Source: Candidatus Palauibacter poriticola (GTDB lineage Bacteria; Gemmatimonadota; Gemmatimonadetes; Palauibacterales; Palauibacteraceae). Taken from it: 64,000 bases of DNA. The DNA is taken from assembly GCA_012270965.1 (NCBI GenBank), contig JAAXHJ010000066.1, positions 95,494 to 159,493 on the forward strand. Reading direction: 5' to 3'. A program made the translations under genes and the position numbers. The notes under the pieces were generated by a model, which did no database searches, was not told the origin of the DNA, and saw only the letters and a program-made list of their open reading frames with translations. This document shows, in pieces, positions 53,266 to 61,555 of the stretch (position 1 is the first letter of the stretch; each line of letters starts with the position of its first letter).

Positions 53266-54976
53266 CGTCCGTCGCCGGCGTGAGGACCACTCCCGGGAGC
53301 GCCCACGTCAGCTCTCCCGCATCGACCACGAAGGCGCCGCCCACCAGCACGTAATCCACGCCCGACGGGTACTGGTGCGGCTCGAAGAACGTCGCGTTGT
53401 CCCGAAGTTCATCCAGGTCCAGCACGGCAATATCCGCGATGAGTCCCTCCCGGATGAGACCCCGGTCGCGGAGGCCCAACACCTGCGCCGGGAGACTCGT
53501 CATCGAGCGCACCGCGCTCTCCACCGACAGGATGTCGAGATCCATCGCGTAGCGCTTGATCTTGCGAGGGAAGGTGCCGTAGAAGCGCGCGTGCACGGGT
53601 CCGTCGTCCGGGAGGGCGATGCCGGCGTCGGAGGCTGTGACCAGCCACGGATGGGCCGAGAACTCCTCGACGTCGATCTCGGACAGGGAGAAACCGCGCA
53701 CGCGCGCCCCGCCCGGCCTCGCGCGGTCGCCCTCGAGTTGCAGCCGGATTGCGACTCCGACGGGAAACGCGTCCCACTCGGCCGCCAATTCCGCCACCGT
53801 CCTGCCGACCAGAGTCTCGTCGGGGTGATCCATGATGACGAGGTTCTCGGGCCCGCCGCGGCGGCTGATCTCGTGCGCGATATCGAGGCGGACGCGTTCG
53901 CCGCGCTCGGGATCGGAGAGCGCATACGTCAGCACCGCGGCGTAGTCGACGGCTTCCGGGCCGCCCGGACGCCCTCCCGGTCCGCCGCCGGGGAAGATCC
54001 AGCGCGGGAGGAGCACGGTGTTCCCGTCGCTGCCCGTCGTGTTGTACGGGTACTGGTCGGCGAAGATCGGGACTCCGCGCCCGCGGGCCCTCTCGATGAG
54101 GTCGACGAGCGCCCGTCCCGCCCCCCAGAAGTCCGCACCCCGGGCCTTGATGTGGGTGGCCACCGTCGTCACGCCCGTGCGCTCCGCGACTTCGATGTCC
54201 TCCAGAATGGTCTGGATCATGGTCGGCGGTCCCGGATCGTCCTGGCTCGGCCAAAACCACATCGGCGTCATGCCGGAGCTGCGCTCGTGCACGATGTAAA
54301 CGCCGCCCGCGCGACCCGCCGCTTCGACGAGGGGGAAGAGCTCGGAGGTCTCGCTCCAGATCCCCGGCACGTACTCGAGCCCGGCGCTGAGGCCGTAGGC
54401 GCCCTCCGCCATCCCCTGCTCGACCATCTCCGTCATCCGCTCGACCTCGGCGGGGGTTGACGGGCGCATGAAATCGGCTCCGAGCGCCATGCGCCGGATC
54501 GTGTTGTGCCCGACCATGAGCGCCGCGTTGGGCCCGTGCCCGCGGGACTCGAGGCGGCCGCGCTGCTCCGCGATCGGCCACGGCCCGCCGCCGTCTTGGT
54601 TGATGACGACGGTGGTGATGCCCTGACTCACGAGGTTCGGGGCGGCCCGGCGGCGCGCGCCCTCGCTCCCGGCGTCTCCCTCCGCGTCGAGTCCCCCGTC
54701 CGCGTGCGAATGAATGTCGATGAAGCCGGGGACGACGTACCGGCCATCGAGTTCGATCACGCGGTCGGCGGTGGCGCCGGCCAAGTTCCCGACCCGGAGG
54801 ATGCGCCCGCCGCGGATTCCCACATCCGCGCGGAACCAGGGATTCCCCGTGCCGTCCAGGACGCGTCCGCCACGCAGCAGGATATCGAAGGCCGGCTGTT
54901 GAGCGGCCGAGGGCGCGATGTGCATGAAGCCGAGGACGGCCGAAAAAAGGAGCGTGCGAAGGTCGCGGCGCTTCAT
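53255..54976 (-). CDS. D-aminoacylase-type amidohydrolase (N-acyl-D-amino acid deacylase), exported
   Basis: A 573-residue amidohydrolase with a signal peptide (MKRRDLRTLLFSAVLGFMHIAPSAAQ), so periplasmic or secreted. It has the beta-sandwich start LRGGRVLDGTGNPWFRADVGI, the metal site GFIDIHSHAD, YGLSAGLEYVPG, and late ATHIKARG, LDIAHEIS and HPWLVTASDAGIA segments of the D-aminoacylase group. Known relatives deacylate N-acyl-D-amino acids. The ATG at 54976 follows GGGAGAAG. Its last codons overlap tlpA. Confidence 0.9.
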   Translation of the reverse strand: MKRRDLRTLLFSAVLGFMHIAPSAAQQPAFDILLRGGRVLDGTGNPWFRADVGIRGGRILRVGNLAGATADRVIELDGRYVVPGFIDIHSHADGGLDAEGDAGSEGARRRAAPNLVSQGITTVVINQDGGGPWPIAEQRGRLESRGHGPNAALMVGHNTIRRMALGADFMRPSTPAEVERMTEMVEQGMAEGAYGLSAGLEYVPGIWSETSELFPLVEAAGRAGGVYIVHERSSGMTPMWFWPSQDDPGPPTMIQTILEDIEVAERTGVTTVATHIKARGADFWGAGRALVDLIERARGRGVPIFADQYPYNTTGSDGNTVLLPRWIFPGGGPGGRPGGPEAVDYAAVLTYALSDPERGERVRLDIAHEISRRGGPENLVIMDHPDETLVGRTVAELAAEWDAFPVGVAIRLQLEGDRARPGGARVRGFSLSEIDVEEFSAHPWLVTASDAGIALPDDGPVHARFYGTFPRKIKRYAMDLDILSVESAVRSMTSLPAQVLGLRDRGLIREGLIADIAVLDLDELRDNATFFEPHQYPSGVDYVLVGGAFVVDAGELTWALPGVVLTPATDDES

Positions 54977-55047
54977 GATCGCTTCTCCCGTGAGAGATCC
55001 GAGGTCGTGCGCCATAAGCTACGGCAGGTCGCATACGGGTCCAACCG

Positions 55048-55105
55048 GGCGGTTTGACAGGGCGGTTTGAGGGGGCGCCTTGGCGGGGCGGTTTGGCGTC
55101 CGGCA
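55048..55105. repeat. GGGCGGTTTG tandem repeat upstream of hemE
   Basis: GGGCGGTTTG occurs three times (about 55047, 55060 and 55094), with intervening G-rich sequence. The first two copies overlap a TTGACA, so a hemE or divergent promoter may be embedded here, but no matching -10 is apparent. Confidence 0.55.
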
Positions 55106-55130
55106 GGCGACGGGGTAACATCGGCGGGCC

Positions 55131-56144
55131 ATGAACGATCTCCTTCTGCGCGCGCTCGCCCGCCAGCCCGTGGAGCGGACGCCGGTGTGGTTCATGCGGC
55201 AGGCGGGACGCTCCCTTCCCGCCTATCGCGAACTCCGCCGAGAACGCGGGTTCCTCGAACTCGTGCGCGACCCGCGGGCGGCCGCGCGGGTCACCCGCCT
55301 CCCGCTCGAGTACTTCGATGTCGACGCGCTCGTCCTCTTCATGGATCTGTCGACGCCGTTCGAGGCGGCCGGGGTCGAGATCGAGCTGCGGCCCGGCGTG
55401 GGGCCCGTTCCCCTGCCCCCCTGGGGCGGCCTCGCCGACGTGGGACGCCTGCGCCCCTTCGAGCCGCGCGAACGCCTCGCCTTCGCGCTCGAGGCGATCC
55501 GCCTCGTCGCGGCGGACGAGGAGCGCCCGATCATCGGCTTCGTGGGCGCCCCCTTCACCCTGTGTTCCTACCTTGCTCGCGGCACGCGTGACAGCCGGCT
55601 GGCGCAGCTGCGGGCCTTCATGCTCCGGTCCCCGGCGCTCTGGGACCGGCTCGCGGGGTTCTGGGCCGAGCATCTGGCGGAGTTCGCAATCGCTCAGCAC
55701 GAGGCCGGCGCGGGCGCGATCCAGGTGTTCGATTCCTGGTGCGGCATCCTAGATCCCCACACGTACCGGACGCATGTGCTCCCGTATTCGCGCCGCCTGC
55801 TGGAACGGCTTCGCGAGACGGGGATCCCCACCGTGCACTATGGCGCCACGCACGCCGCGGTGGCGGAGGCGGGAGGCGATGCGATCGGCGTCGATTGGCG
55901 CACGCCGCTCGACGAGGCGTGGGACATCTTCGGCCCGGAGCGCGCGATACAGGGGAACCTCGATCCGGCCTGCATCCTGGCGGGCGAGGAGGCGGCGCGC
56001 GCCGGGACGCGCGACGTGCTCCGCCGCGCCGGCGGCCGACCCGGCCACATCTTCAATCTCGGGCACGGTCTCCACCCGGACTCCGACCCGGAGGTGATCG
56101 CCGCCGTGGTCGACGAGGTCCGGCGGCCGGGGTCCGCGGGATAG
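55131..56144 (+). CDS. hemE: Uroporphyrinogen decarboxylase
   Basis: Removes four carboxyl groups from uroporphyrinogen III to give coproporphyrinogen III in haem synthesis. The 337-residue product has the family opening RTPVWFMRQAGRSLPAYRELR with the catalytic Arg, and the GFVGAPFTLCSYL, FDSWCGIL, IPTVHYGATHA, IGVDWRTPLDEA and GHIFNLGHGLHPD segments. It stands in a haem cluster with a protoporphyrinogen oxidase and hemH on alternating strands. The start fits the family exactly. Confidence 0.97.
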   Translation: MNDLLLRALARQPVERTPVWFMRQAGRSLPAYRELRRERGFLELVRDPRAAARVTRLPLEYFDVDALVLFMDLSTPFEAAGVEIELRPGVGPVPLPPWGGLADVGRLRPFEPRERLAFALEAIRLVAADEERPIIGFVGAPFTLCSYLARGTRDSRLAQLRAFMLRSPALWDRLAGFWAEHLAEFAIAQHEAGAGAIQVFDSWCGILDPHTYRTHVLPYSRRLLERLRETGIPTVHYGATHAAVAEAGGDAIGVDWRTPLDEAWDIFGPERAIQGNLDPACILAGEEAARAGTRDVLRRAGGRPGHIFNLGHGLHPDSDPEVIAAVVDEVRRPGSAG

Positions 56145-56210
56145 CCTTGCCACGGGCTGCCGGCAACCGCCGCGGACACTCTCGCGGGCCCGGCGGCGGC
56201 CGGGACGGCG

Positions 56211-57476
56211 TCAGGTGCGCGCGGCGAGTTGCTCCGCCACGGACTCGGCTTCGGCGATCCGACTCGATATGCCCAGCCGTCCGGTGTAGCCGGCGGTGAG
56301 CGTGATGCCGGGAGGGACGTCGAGTCCTTCCAGCGCCGCCCACGAGCCGTCGTACGCCGGGAGGCGGGGCCGGGCCGTACGGATCGGGGTCGCCGCCACC
56401 CCGTGGATCGCCTCGTACTCGTCGGCCGCGGTCCGTTCGAGCCGGGCGGCGTCCCAGGCGACCACGCCGGGATCGAGGCCGCCGCCCAGATAGGCCGTAC
56501 AGATGCCGTCGCGCCCGAACAGCGACGCGTTCCACGTCACGCCGCGCGTTCGCAACCGTTCTCCCAAGGCGACTTGGAAGCCGAACCCCTCCGGCGCGCT
56601 CTCCACCTGCAGCGGCACCACGGCCACGCGGTGATACCGCAGTCCGGCGAGACGGTCGGCCGCGGCGGGCGCGACGGCCCTCAGAAGCTCCGCCGCGGCG
56701 GGCGCCGGCGTGGCGATCGCCACATGGTCCACGGTCTCCGAGTCCGGGCGCGGACCGCCGTGGGCAATCTCGAACCGCCGGCCGGAGCGCCGCAGCTCCC
56801 TGACCGGCGCCGCGACCCGCACCCGGTCCCCGTGCCGGCGCGCGATGGCGCGGGGGAGCGTAGCCATGCCCGCCATGAAGGTGAACGCCGGTGGCGCGGC
56901 GGCGGGCTCCCAGCGCCGAGCCGCGGCGAAGAGACTGCGCTTCACGCCCAGGGGGTCGAGGAACATGGGAAGCACGCGCGCCGCCGGCATCGTCTCCGGA
57001 TCGGATCCGAAGGTCGCGGAGACGAGGGGGCCGAAGAGCCGCCCGTACGCCTCGCGGCCGGTCTTGCGGCGAAAGTAGCGGGCCACGGACTCGCGCGGCC
57101 GAATCCCCCGGGTGCAGGGTTCGAGGGCGGCGCGGACGCGTCCGGCTGGCGAGAGCAGGTCCCCCGTCAGGAGCCCGCGCGGGCCGTTCGGCACGGCCCG
57201 CAGGCGGCCGCGAGCCCAGATGAACAGACGCGCGCCGGATCGCGCCTCCACCATCTCCCCTCGAAGCTCCAGTTCATCGACAAGCCGCCGCACCGGCGGC
57301 GAAAGGCGCGTCCGCTGGGGGCCGAGTTCTACGACCCGGCCGTCGTGGCGGGAGGTGCGGATCACGCCCCCGACGTCATCCGCTTCCTCGAGCAGGATCG
57401 AGTCGACGCCGCGCTGCGCCAAGGCGTGCGTGAGCGCCAGCCCCGTGATCCCTCCACCGATGATTCCGACCCGCAT
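56211..57476 (-). CDS. hemY: Protoporphyrinogen oxidase (HemY/HemG-type FAD enzyme)
   Basis: FAD enzyme oxidising protoporphyrinogen or coproporphyrinogen. The 421-residue product begins MRVGIIGGGITGLALTHAL, the Rossmann dinucleotide-binding GxGxxG, followed by LLEEADDVGGVIRT. It has LGPQRTRL near residue 50, the substrate-domain GRLFGPLVSATFGSDPETMPA, and the C-terminal PPGITLTAGYTGRLGISSRIAEAESVAEQL that contacts FAD. ATG 57476 follows GGGAGGG; the upstream frame is longer but overlaps hemH's leader. The gene lies between hemE and hemH. Protoporphyrin- and coproporphyrin-dependent routes cannot be separated here. Confidence 0.93.
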   Translation of the reverse strand: MRVGIIGGGITGLALTHALAQRGVDSILLEEADDVGGVIRTSRHDGRVVELGPQRTRLSPPVRRLVDELELRGEMVEARSGARLFIWARGRLRAVPNGPRGLLTGDLLSPAGRVRAALEPCTRGIRPRESVARYFRRKTGREAYGRLFGPLVSATFGSDPETMPAARVLPMFLDPLGVKRSLFAAARRWEPAAAPPAFTFMAGMATLPRAIARRHGDRVRVAAPVRELRRSGRRFEIAHGGPRPDSETVDHVAIATPAPAAAELLRAVAPAAADRLAGLRYHRVAVVPLQVESAPEGFGFQVALGERLRTRGVTWNASLFGRDGICTAYLGGGLDPGVVAWDAARLERTAADEYEAIHGVAATPIRTARPRLPAYDGSWAALEGLDVPPGITLTAGYTGRLGISSRIAEAESVAEQLAART

Positions 57477-57607
57477 GCCCTCCCCTGTCCGGCTGCCTCG
57501 CCGCTCGAATGGCCAAGGCGTTTTCTGCGGCACCACACCGGGAGGCGGCAACGTTCCGAAGCCTCCCGGCGCGGGCAAGCCGGGGATCGCCCCGGTATGT
57601 TCGAGCG

Positions 57608-58678
57608 ATGACGAACTCCGAACCCCGACCCGCCGTCCTCCTCCTGAACTTCGGTGAACCGGAAGGAGCGGACCCGAGCGCCGTCACCCGCTTTCTGGAA
57701 CGGATCTTCCTGGCGAACGCGCGCCTGGAGCCGCACCCGGACGTGGCGGCGGCCCGTGCGCGAAGTCGCGAACTCGCGCGGCGGCGGACGCCCGGCCTGC
57801 TCCAGGTCTACGAGAGGATCGGCGGCTCACCGCTCGGCCGGCAGGCGGATGCGCAGGGCGCGGCGCTCGACCGGGCGCTCAAGGCCCGTGGCCACCCGAT
57901 GAGCGTGGCCGTGGGGATGCAGTTCACCGAGCCATCGATCGAAGAGGCCCTGCGCCGCCTGCGGGAGACGGGGGCCGCGGCACTCGTTCCTCTCCCCGCG
58001 TACCCGCTCTGCGGCCCTTCGACCACCATCGCGGCGCTGCGCGAAGTCGAGGAAACGCTCAACCGCGTAGGGTGGCGCCCCCGGGTGCGCGGCGTGACGG
58101 GGTGGCATCGCCATCCCCGCTACGCACGCCTTCGCGCCGACGCGACCCGCCGCGCGGCCGCGGAGGCCGGCTGGAACCTGGCCGACCCGGACGTCCGCCT
58201 CGTGTTCAGCGCCCATGGGACGCCGCTTCGCTACATCGAAGAGGGCAGCCGCTATGTGGAATACGTCGAGGAGTGGTGCGCGACCCAAGCTCGCGCGCTG
58301 GGCGTGGACAGGTGGACACTCGGCTACCAGAACCACACGAACCGACGGATCGCATGGACCCCGCCGGACATCGAGACGGCGCTGGAGCGCCTCCCGGGCG
58401 TCGCGAAGGTCCTCGTCGACCCCGTCAGCTTCATGCACGAACAGTCCGAGACGCTCATGGAGCTGGACGTGGATCTCGCCGAGCACGCCGCCACACTCGG
58501 CCTCGAGTTTCACCGCGTGGGCATTCCGCACGACGATGGAGCGTTCGCCGGGGTGCTGGCCGACCTCGCGCTGGCGGCGCTGGGCGCCGACCTTCCGGCC
58601 CTGCCTCCGCGGACTTCGTGCCGGTGCCGCCCGGGAACGGCCGTCTGCTTCAACGGCGAGCCGTTCTCCCAACCCTAA
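57608..58678 (+). CDS. hemH: Ferrochelatase with C-terminal cysteine cluster
   Basis: Inserts ferrous iron into the porphyrin ring. The 356-residue product starts MTNSEPRPAVLLLNFGEPEG and has RIGGSPLGRQAD, VGMQFTEPSIEEAL, PLPAYPLCGPSTTIAAL, VFSAHGTPLRYIEEG (catalytic His) and FMHEQSETLMELDVD. The tail SCRCRPGTAVCFNGEPF adds three cysteines; such C-terminal Cys sets in other ferrochelatases bind a [2Fe-2S] cluster. Porphyrin or coproporphyrin specificity is open. It sits divergent from the oxidase gene, in the haem cluster. Confidence 0.95.
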   Translation: MTNSEPRPAVLLLNFGEPEGADPSAVTRFLERIFLANARLEPHPDVAAARARSRELARRRTPGLLQVYERIGGSPLGRQADAQGAALDRALKARGHPMSVAVGMQFTEPSIEEALRRLRETGAAALVPLPAYPLCGPSTTIAALREVEETLNRVGWRPRVRGVTGWHRHPRYARLRADATRRAAAEAGWNLADPDVRLVFSAHGTPLRYIEEGSRYVEYVEEWCATQARALGVDRWTLGYQNHTNRRIAWTPPDIETALERLPGVAKVLVDPVSFMHEQSETLMELDVDLAEHAATLGLEFHRVGIPHDDGAFAGVLADLALAALGADLPALPPRTSCRCRPGTAVCFNGEPFSQP

Positions 58679-58762
58679 CTTCCGCGTGCCGGAAGCACTG
58701 GGCCGCGTGATCGTTGAAGATCCCCGCCCAGCCGCGACGCAGCCGGGCACCGGGCATCTCCG

Positions 58763-59362
58763 TCAGCCTTCGGGACGTGCGGTCAGGTCTTCTATCACCC
58801 GGCCCCCGACGCTGTCCACCTGCCCGCGGATCACACACGCCAGCATGTCGGCGGCTTCGCGGAGCATCGACGCCGGTTCCCGCCGGTCGCCCTCGAAACG
58901 AACCACCTCGCCGAGGAAGATCCCGACCAACTGCGTGGACCGGGAATCGCCGCCACCCGCCTTGATCGCGTCATCGTACGCCGCCCCGGGGACGCTGGCC
59001 CTCCAAGGCTCATCCCGCTCGGATCCGCCCCGTGGCGCCCGATCCATCGGCACGAGCGCGAGAAGACTGCCTTCCATGCCGGGCCCACCCTTCCGGACGT
59101 TTAGGGCGAGCGCGACGGGCCTGTCGAAGAGGTCCATCTCGAGGAAGTCCCTCACGCTCTCGCGGGGGATGGCGCAACGCCCGATCGGCCTGTCCTCGTG
59201 AAAGGTTCCGATGCAGATACTGCCTTGGGGCGTGAGGTGGTGCTTAATCGCCCTAACGTCGAGCTTGAGCGGGGTGGCGGTGCCGACGAGGACGTGTTCA
59301 CGGCGCCTCTCGGCGGCATCGGGCGACGGTGGCAGCATGTCCCCGAAGAACAGTGTCGTCAT
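58763..59362 (-). CDS. Conserved-looking orphan protein, unknown function
   Basis: A 199-residue product. ATG at 59362 is preceded by GGGAGGTGAT, so the longer frame upstream is rejected. It has no signal peptide or transmembrane segment that I can see. Segments such as VLVGTATPLKLDVRAIKHHL, SICIGTFHEDRPIGRCAIP, VALALNVRKGGPGMEGSLLALVP and GIFLGEVVRFEGDRREPASMLREAADMLACVIRGQ are well-formed alternating strand and helix sequence, so a folded cytoplasmic protein is likely. I recognise no family. It lies alone between hemH and the dehydrogenase, convergent with hemH. Confidence 0.75.
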   Translation of the reverse strand: MTTLFFGDMLPPSPDAAERRREHVLVGTATPLKLDVRAIKHHLTPQGSICIGTFHEDRPIGRCAIPRESVRDFLEMDLFDRPVALALNVRKGGPGMEGSLLALVPMDRAPRGGSERDEPWRASVPGAAYDDAIKAGGGDSRSTQLVGIFLGEVVRFEGDRREPASMLREAADMLACVIRGQVDSVGGRVIEDLTARPEG

Positions 59363-59541
59363 CCCATCACCTCCCGTTCGGTCGCCGCCGTCTCGCCTGC
59401 CGAGCCCCGATACGCGATCGCGCCGCGCATGTTCCCAATGTCGCCCGGCCGGGCAGCGCGCGATAGTCTGACCGCGCTCGCGCACGCGACGGCGTCCGAA
59501 TCGAATCACGAACCGAATCGCGAACCGAATACGGAGAGGGT

Positions 59542-60678
59542 ATGACCCGCGGCTTTCTTGATGTCATGGCGGCGTGGGACGGCGAGTCCGTCGTCACCGC
59601 GTTCGATTCCGCGACCGGAGCGTGGGTGTTCGTGGCCCTGCACGATACGCGCCTGGGTCCGGCCGCCGGAGGAACCCGGATGGCCTCCTATCGCGCGCCG
59701 GTGGACGGCTTGATCGACGCCATGCGTCTCGCCGAGGGGATGACTTGGAAGTGGGCGGGCGTCGGTATTCGGTTCGGCGGCGGCAAGGCGGTGATCGCCG
59801 TCCCGAAGGGCCTGGGCGACGAAGCCCGCAGCGGCCTGGTCGACCGATATGCGGCGCACCTCGTCTCCCTCCGCGGCGCCTTTCAGACCGGCGTGGATCT
59901 TGGCACCACGCCGGTGGACATGGCCCGTATCGGAGCGATCTCCGGGCACGCCGTCGGCCTCATCGACGGGAAGCCCGGTGACCCGGGACCGTATACCGCG
60001 CGCGGCGTGCTCGCCGGAACGCGGGCCGCCCTCGAACACCGGTTCGGCGAGGCGAACTTCCACGACCGTTCCGTACTCATCCAAGGGCTGGGCGGCGTCG
60101 GCTTCCCGCTTGCCGGGCTCCTGGCCGAGGCCGGGGCGACACTCTACCTGACGGATCTCAGCGAGGAGGCGGCCGAGCGGGCGCAGACGCGCTTCGGGGG
60201 GGTCGTCATCCCGGCGGACGAGATTTGGGATGTGGACGTGGACGTGTACGCGCCCTGCGCCGTCGGGGCGACGCTGAATCGGGACACGATCCCGCGCCTT
60301 CGCTGTCGGATCGTCGCCGGTTCGGCGAACAACCAGCTCCTCTCGGAGACCGACGCGGAGAGGCTGCGCGAGCGCGGCATCCTCTACGCCCCCGACTACG
60401 TGATCAACGCCGGCGGGGCGGTCGCCTTCGCCGCCATCCATGAGGGCGAGCGGGACGAGACCCGGCTGCGGGCCCGCGTCGACGAGATCGGGTCGTCGCT
60501 GCGAGAAATGTTCGAGGAGGCGGCCGCCGCCGGCGAGTCGCCGCTTCACGCCGCCCGCCGGCGAGCCGAACGCTTCCTCAAGGATCCCGACGCGCTCGCC
60601 GCCGGGAATGGCCACGGCGGACCCTCCGCCCGGCGGCCTCAGCGGCGGGAGGTGATGCGGTGCGGCGGCGGGAAGTGA
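59542..60678 (+). CDS. Leucine/phenylalanine-type amino-acid dehydrogenase
   Basis: NAD-dependent oxidative deaminase of the Glu/Leu/Phe/Val dehydrogenase family. The 378-residue product has LGPAAGGTRM, the lysine-rich active-site RLAEGMTWK and GIRFGGGKAVI (Lys82), GTTPVDMARIG, and the NAD-binding Rossmann loop LIQGLGGVGFPLAG. PCAVGATLN and SANNQLL are also present. Leu-, Val- or Phe-specificity cannot be settled by eye; the short form with GGGKAVI fits leucine dehydrogenase best. The last 20 residues (PQRREVMRCGGGK) are encoded by repeats of the neighbouring nitroreductase gene end, so the native C-terminus may be earlier. Confidence 0.93.
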   Translation: MTRGFLDVMAAWDGESVVTAFDSATGAWVFVALHDTRLGPAAGGTRMASYRAPVDGLIDAMRLAEGMTWKWAGVGIRFGGGKAVIAVPKGLGDEARSGLVDRYAAHLVSLRGAFQTGVDLGTTPVDMARIGAISGHAVGLIDGKPGDPGPYTARGVLAGTRAALEHRFGEANFHDRSVLIQGLGGVGFPLAGLLAEAGATLYLTDLSEEAAERAQTRFGGVVIPADEIWDVDVDVYAPCAVGATLNRDTIPRLRCRIVAGSANNQLLSETDAERLRERGILYAPDYVINAGGAVAFAAIHEGERDETRLRARVDEIGSSLREMFEEAAAAGESPLHAARRRAERFLKDPDALAAGNGHGGPSARRPQRREVMRCGGGK

Positions 60679-60735
60679 TGCGGGTCCACCCCGCGAAGCC
60701 GGTCGCCGGCGGTTGTCAGCGGCGGGAGGTGATGC
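60640..60735. repeat. Direct repeats of the nitroreductase 3' end
   Basis: CAGCGGCGGGAGGTGATGC occurs at 60640-60658 and 60717-60735, with a variant (GCGGCGGGAAGTGATGC) near 60665-60681. The rightmost copy contains the last codons of the nitroreductase. The leftmost copies fall in the 3' end of the dehydrogenase gene, altering its tail. Confidence 0.75.
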
Positions 60736-61390
60736 TGGCCAGCGGCTTCTTCGTGATGTCGGGGACGAGCGCGCCGGCTGCCGGGTAGCCCACGACGAGC
60801 AGCAGGAAGGGCCGCTCGTTGGGGGGGCGGTCGAGGACCTTGTTCAGGAAACCCATGGGACTCGGCGTGTGGGTGAGGGTGGCGAGCCCCGCGTGGTGCA
60901 GCGCCGTGATGAGGATCCCGGTCGCGATGCCGACGGACTCCGTCACGTAGTAGTTCTTAAGCTTCTCCCCGCCACGCACTTCGTAGCTCTCCGCGAAGAT
61001 CGCGATGAGGACGGGCGCCGTCTCCAAGAACGGTTTGTGCTCGTCCGTTCCGAGGTGGGCGAGCGCTTCGAGCCACGCGGCGGGGGCGCGATGTTCGTAG
61101 AAGTCCCGCTCCTCCTTCTCCGCCTCCACCCGGATCCGATGCTTCACTTGGGGGTCGCGCACGACGACGAAGTGCCACGGTTGCCGGTTCGCGCCGTTGG
61201 GCGCCGTGCCCGCCGCCTCGATGCAGGCGTCGATGACCTCCGCCGGGACGGGCTCGCCGGAGTATTCGCGGACCGTCCGGCGGCACCGCATCTCGTCGCG
61301 GAAGGCCCGCGCGCGACGCACCATCTCCTCCTCCCCGCGCCGCGTGAACGTCGCCAGCGGAACCGGACGGTAGGCACCCCCACCCGTCAT
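60716..61390 (-). CDS. Nitroreductase-family FMN oxidoreductase (iodotyrosine-deiodinase-like)
   Basis: A 224-residue FMN flavoprotein. The opening [44 protein letters not shown] is the nitroreductase FMN signature. [61 protein letters not shown] resembles the iodotyrosine deiodinase and related subgroup. The physiological substrate is not deducible. It is convergent with the dehydrogenase gene, and a 23-bp tandem array precedes the start. Confidence 0.9.
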   Translation of the reverse strand: MTGGGAYRPVPLATFTRRGEEEMVRRARAFRDEMRCRRTVREYSGEPVPAEVIDACIEAAGTAPNGANRQPWHFVVVRDPQVKHRIRVEAEKEERDFYEHRAPAAWLEALAHLGTDEHKPFLETAPVLIAIFAESYEVRGGEKLKNYYVTESVGIATGILITALHHAGLATLTHTPSPMGFLNKVLDRPPNERPFLLLVVGYPAAGALVPDITKKPLASITSRR

Positions 61391-61395
61391 CGGAT

Positions 61396-61555
61396 CGACG
61401 TGGGAGTCACGGGAATCGGAACGTGGGGGTCACGGGAATCGGAACGTGGGGGTCACCGGATCGACGCGAGGGTCGCGGGATCGACGCGACGAATCACGGG
61501 AGCGGCGCGCGAATCACGGGAGCGACCTGCGAGTCACGGGATCGACGCCGGATTC
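61396..61555. repeat. 23-bp tandem array between nitroreductase and amidohydrolase 1
   Basis: GTCACGGGAATCGGAACGTGGG-type units start at 61406, 61429 and 61452 (23-bp period). They then degenerate into GAATCACGGGAGCG and GTCACGGGATCGACG variants up to the amidohydrolase stop at 61554. No protein or CRISPR structure is present. Confidence 0.88.

Noticed and set aside
61396-61555. CRISPR array
   Set aside because: 23-bp units in direct tandem with no distinct spacers; simple repeat expansion.
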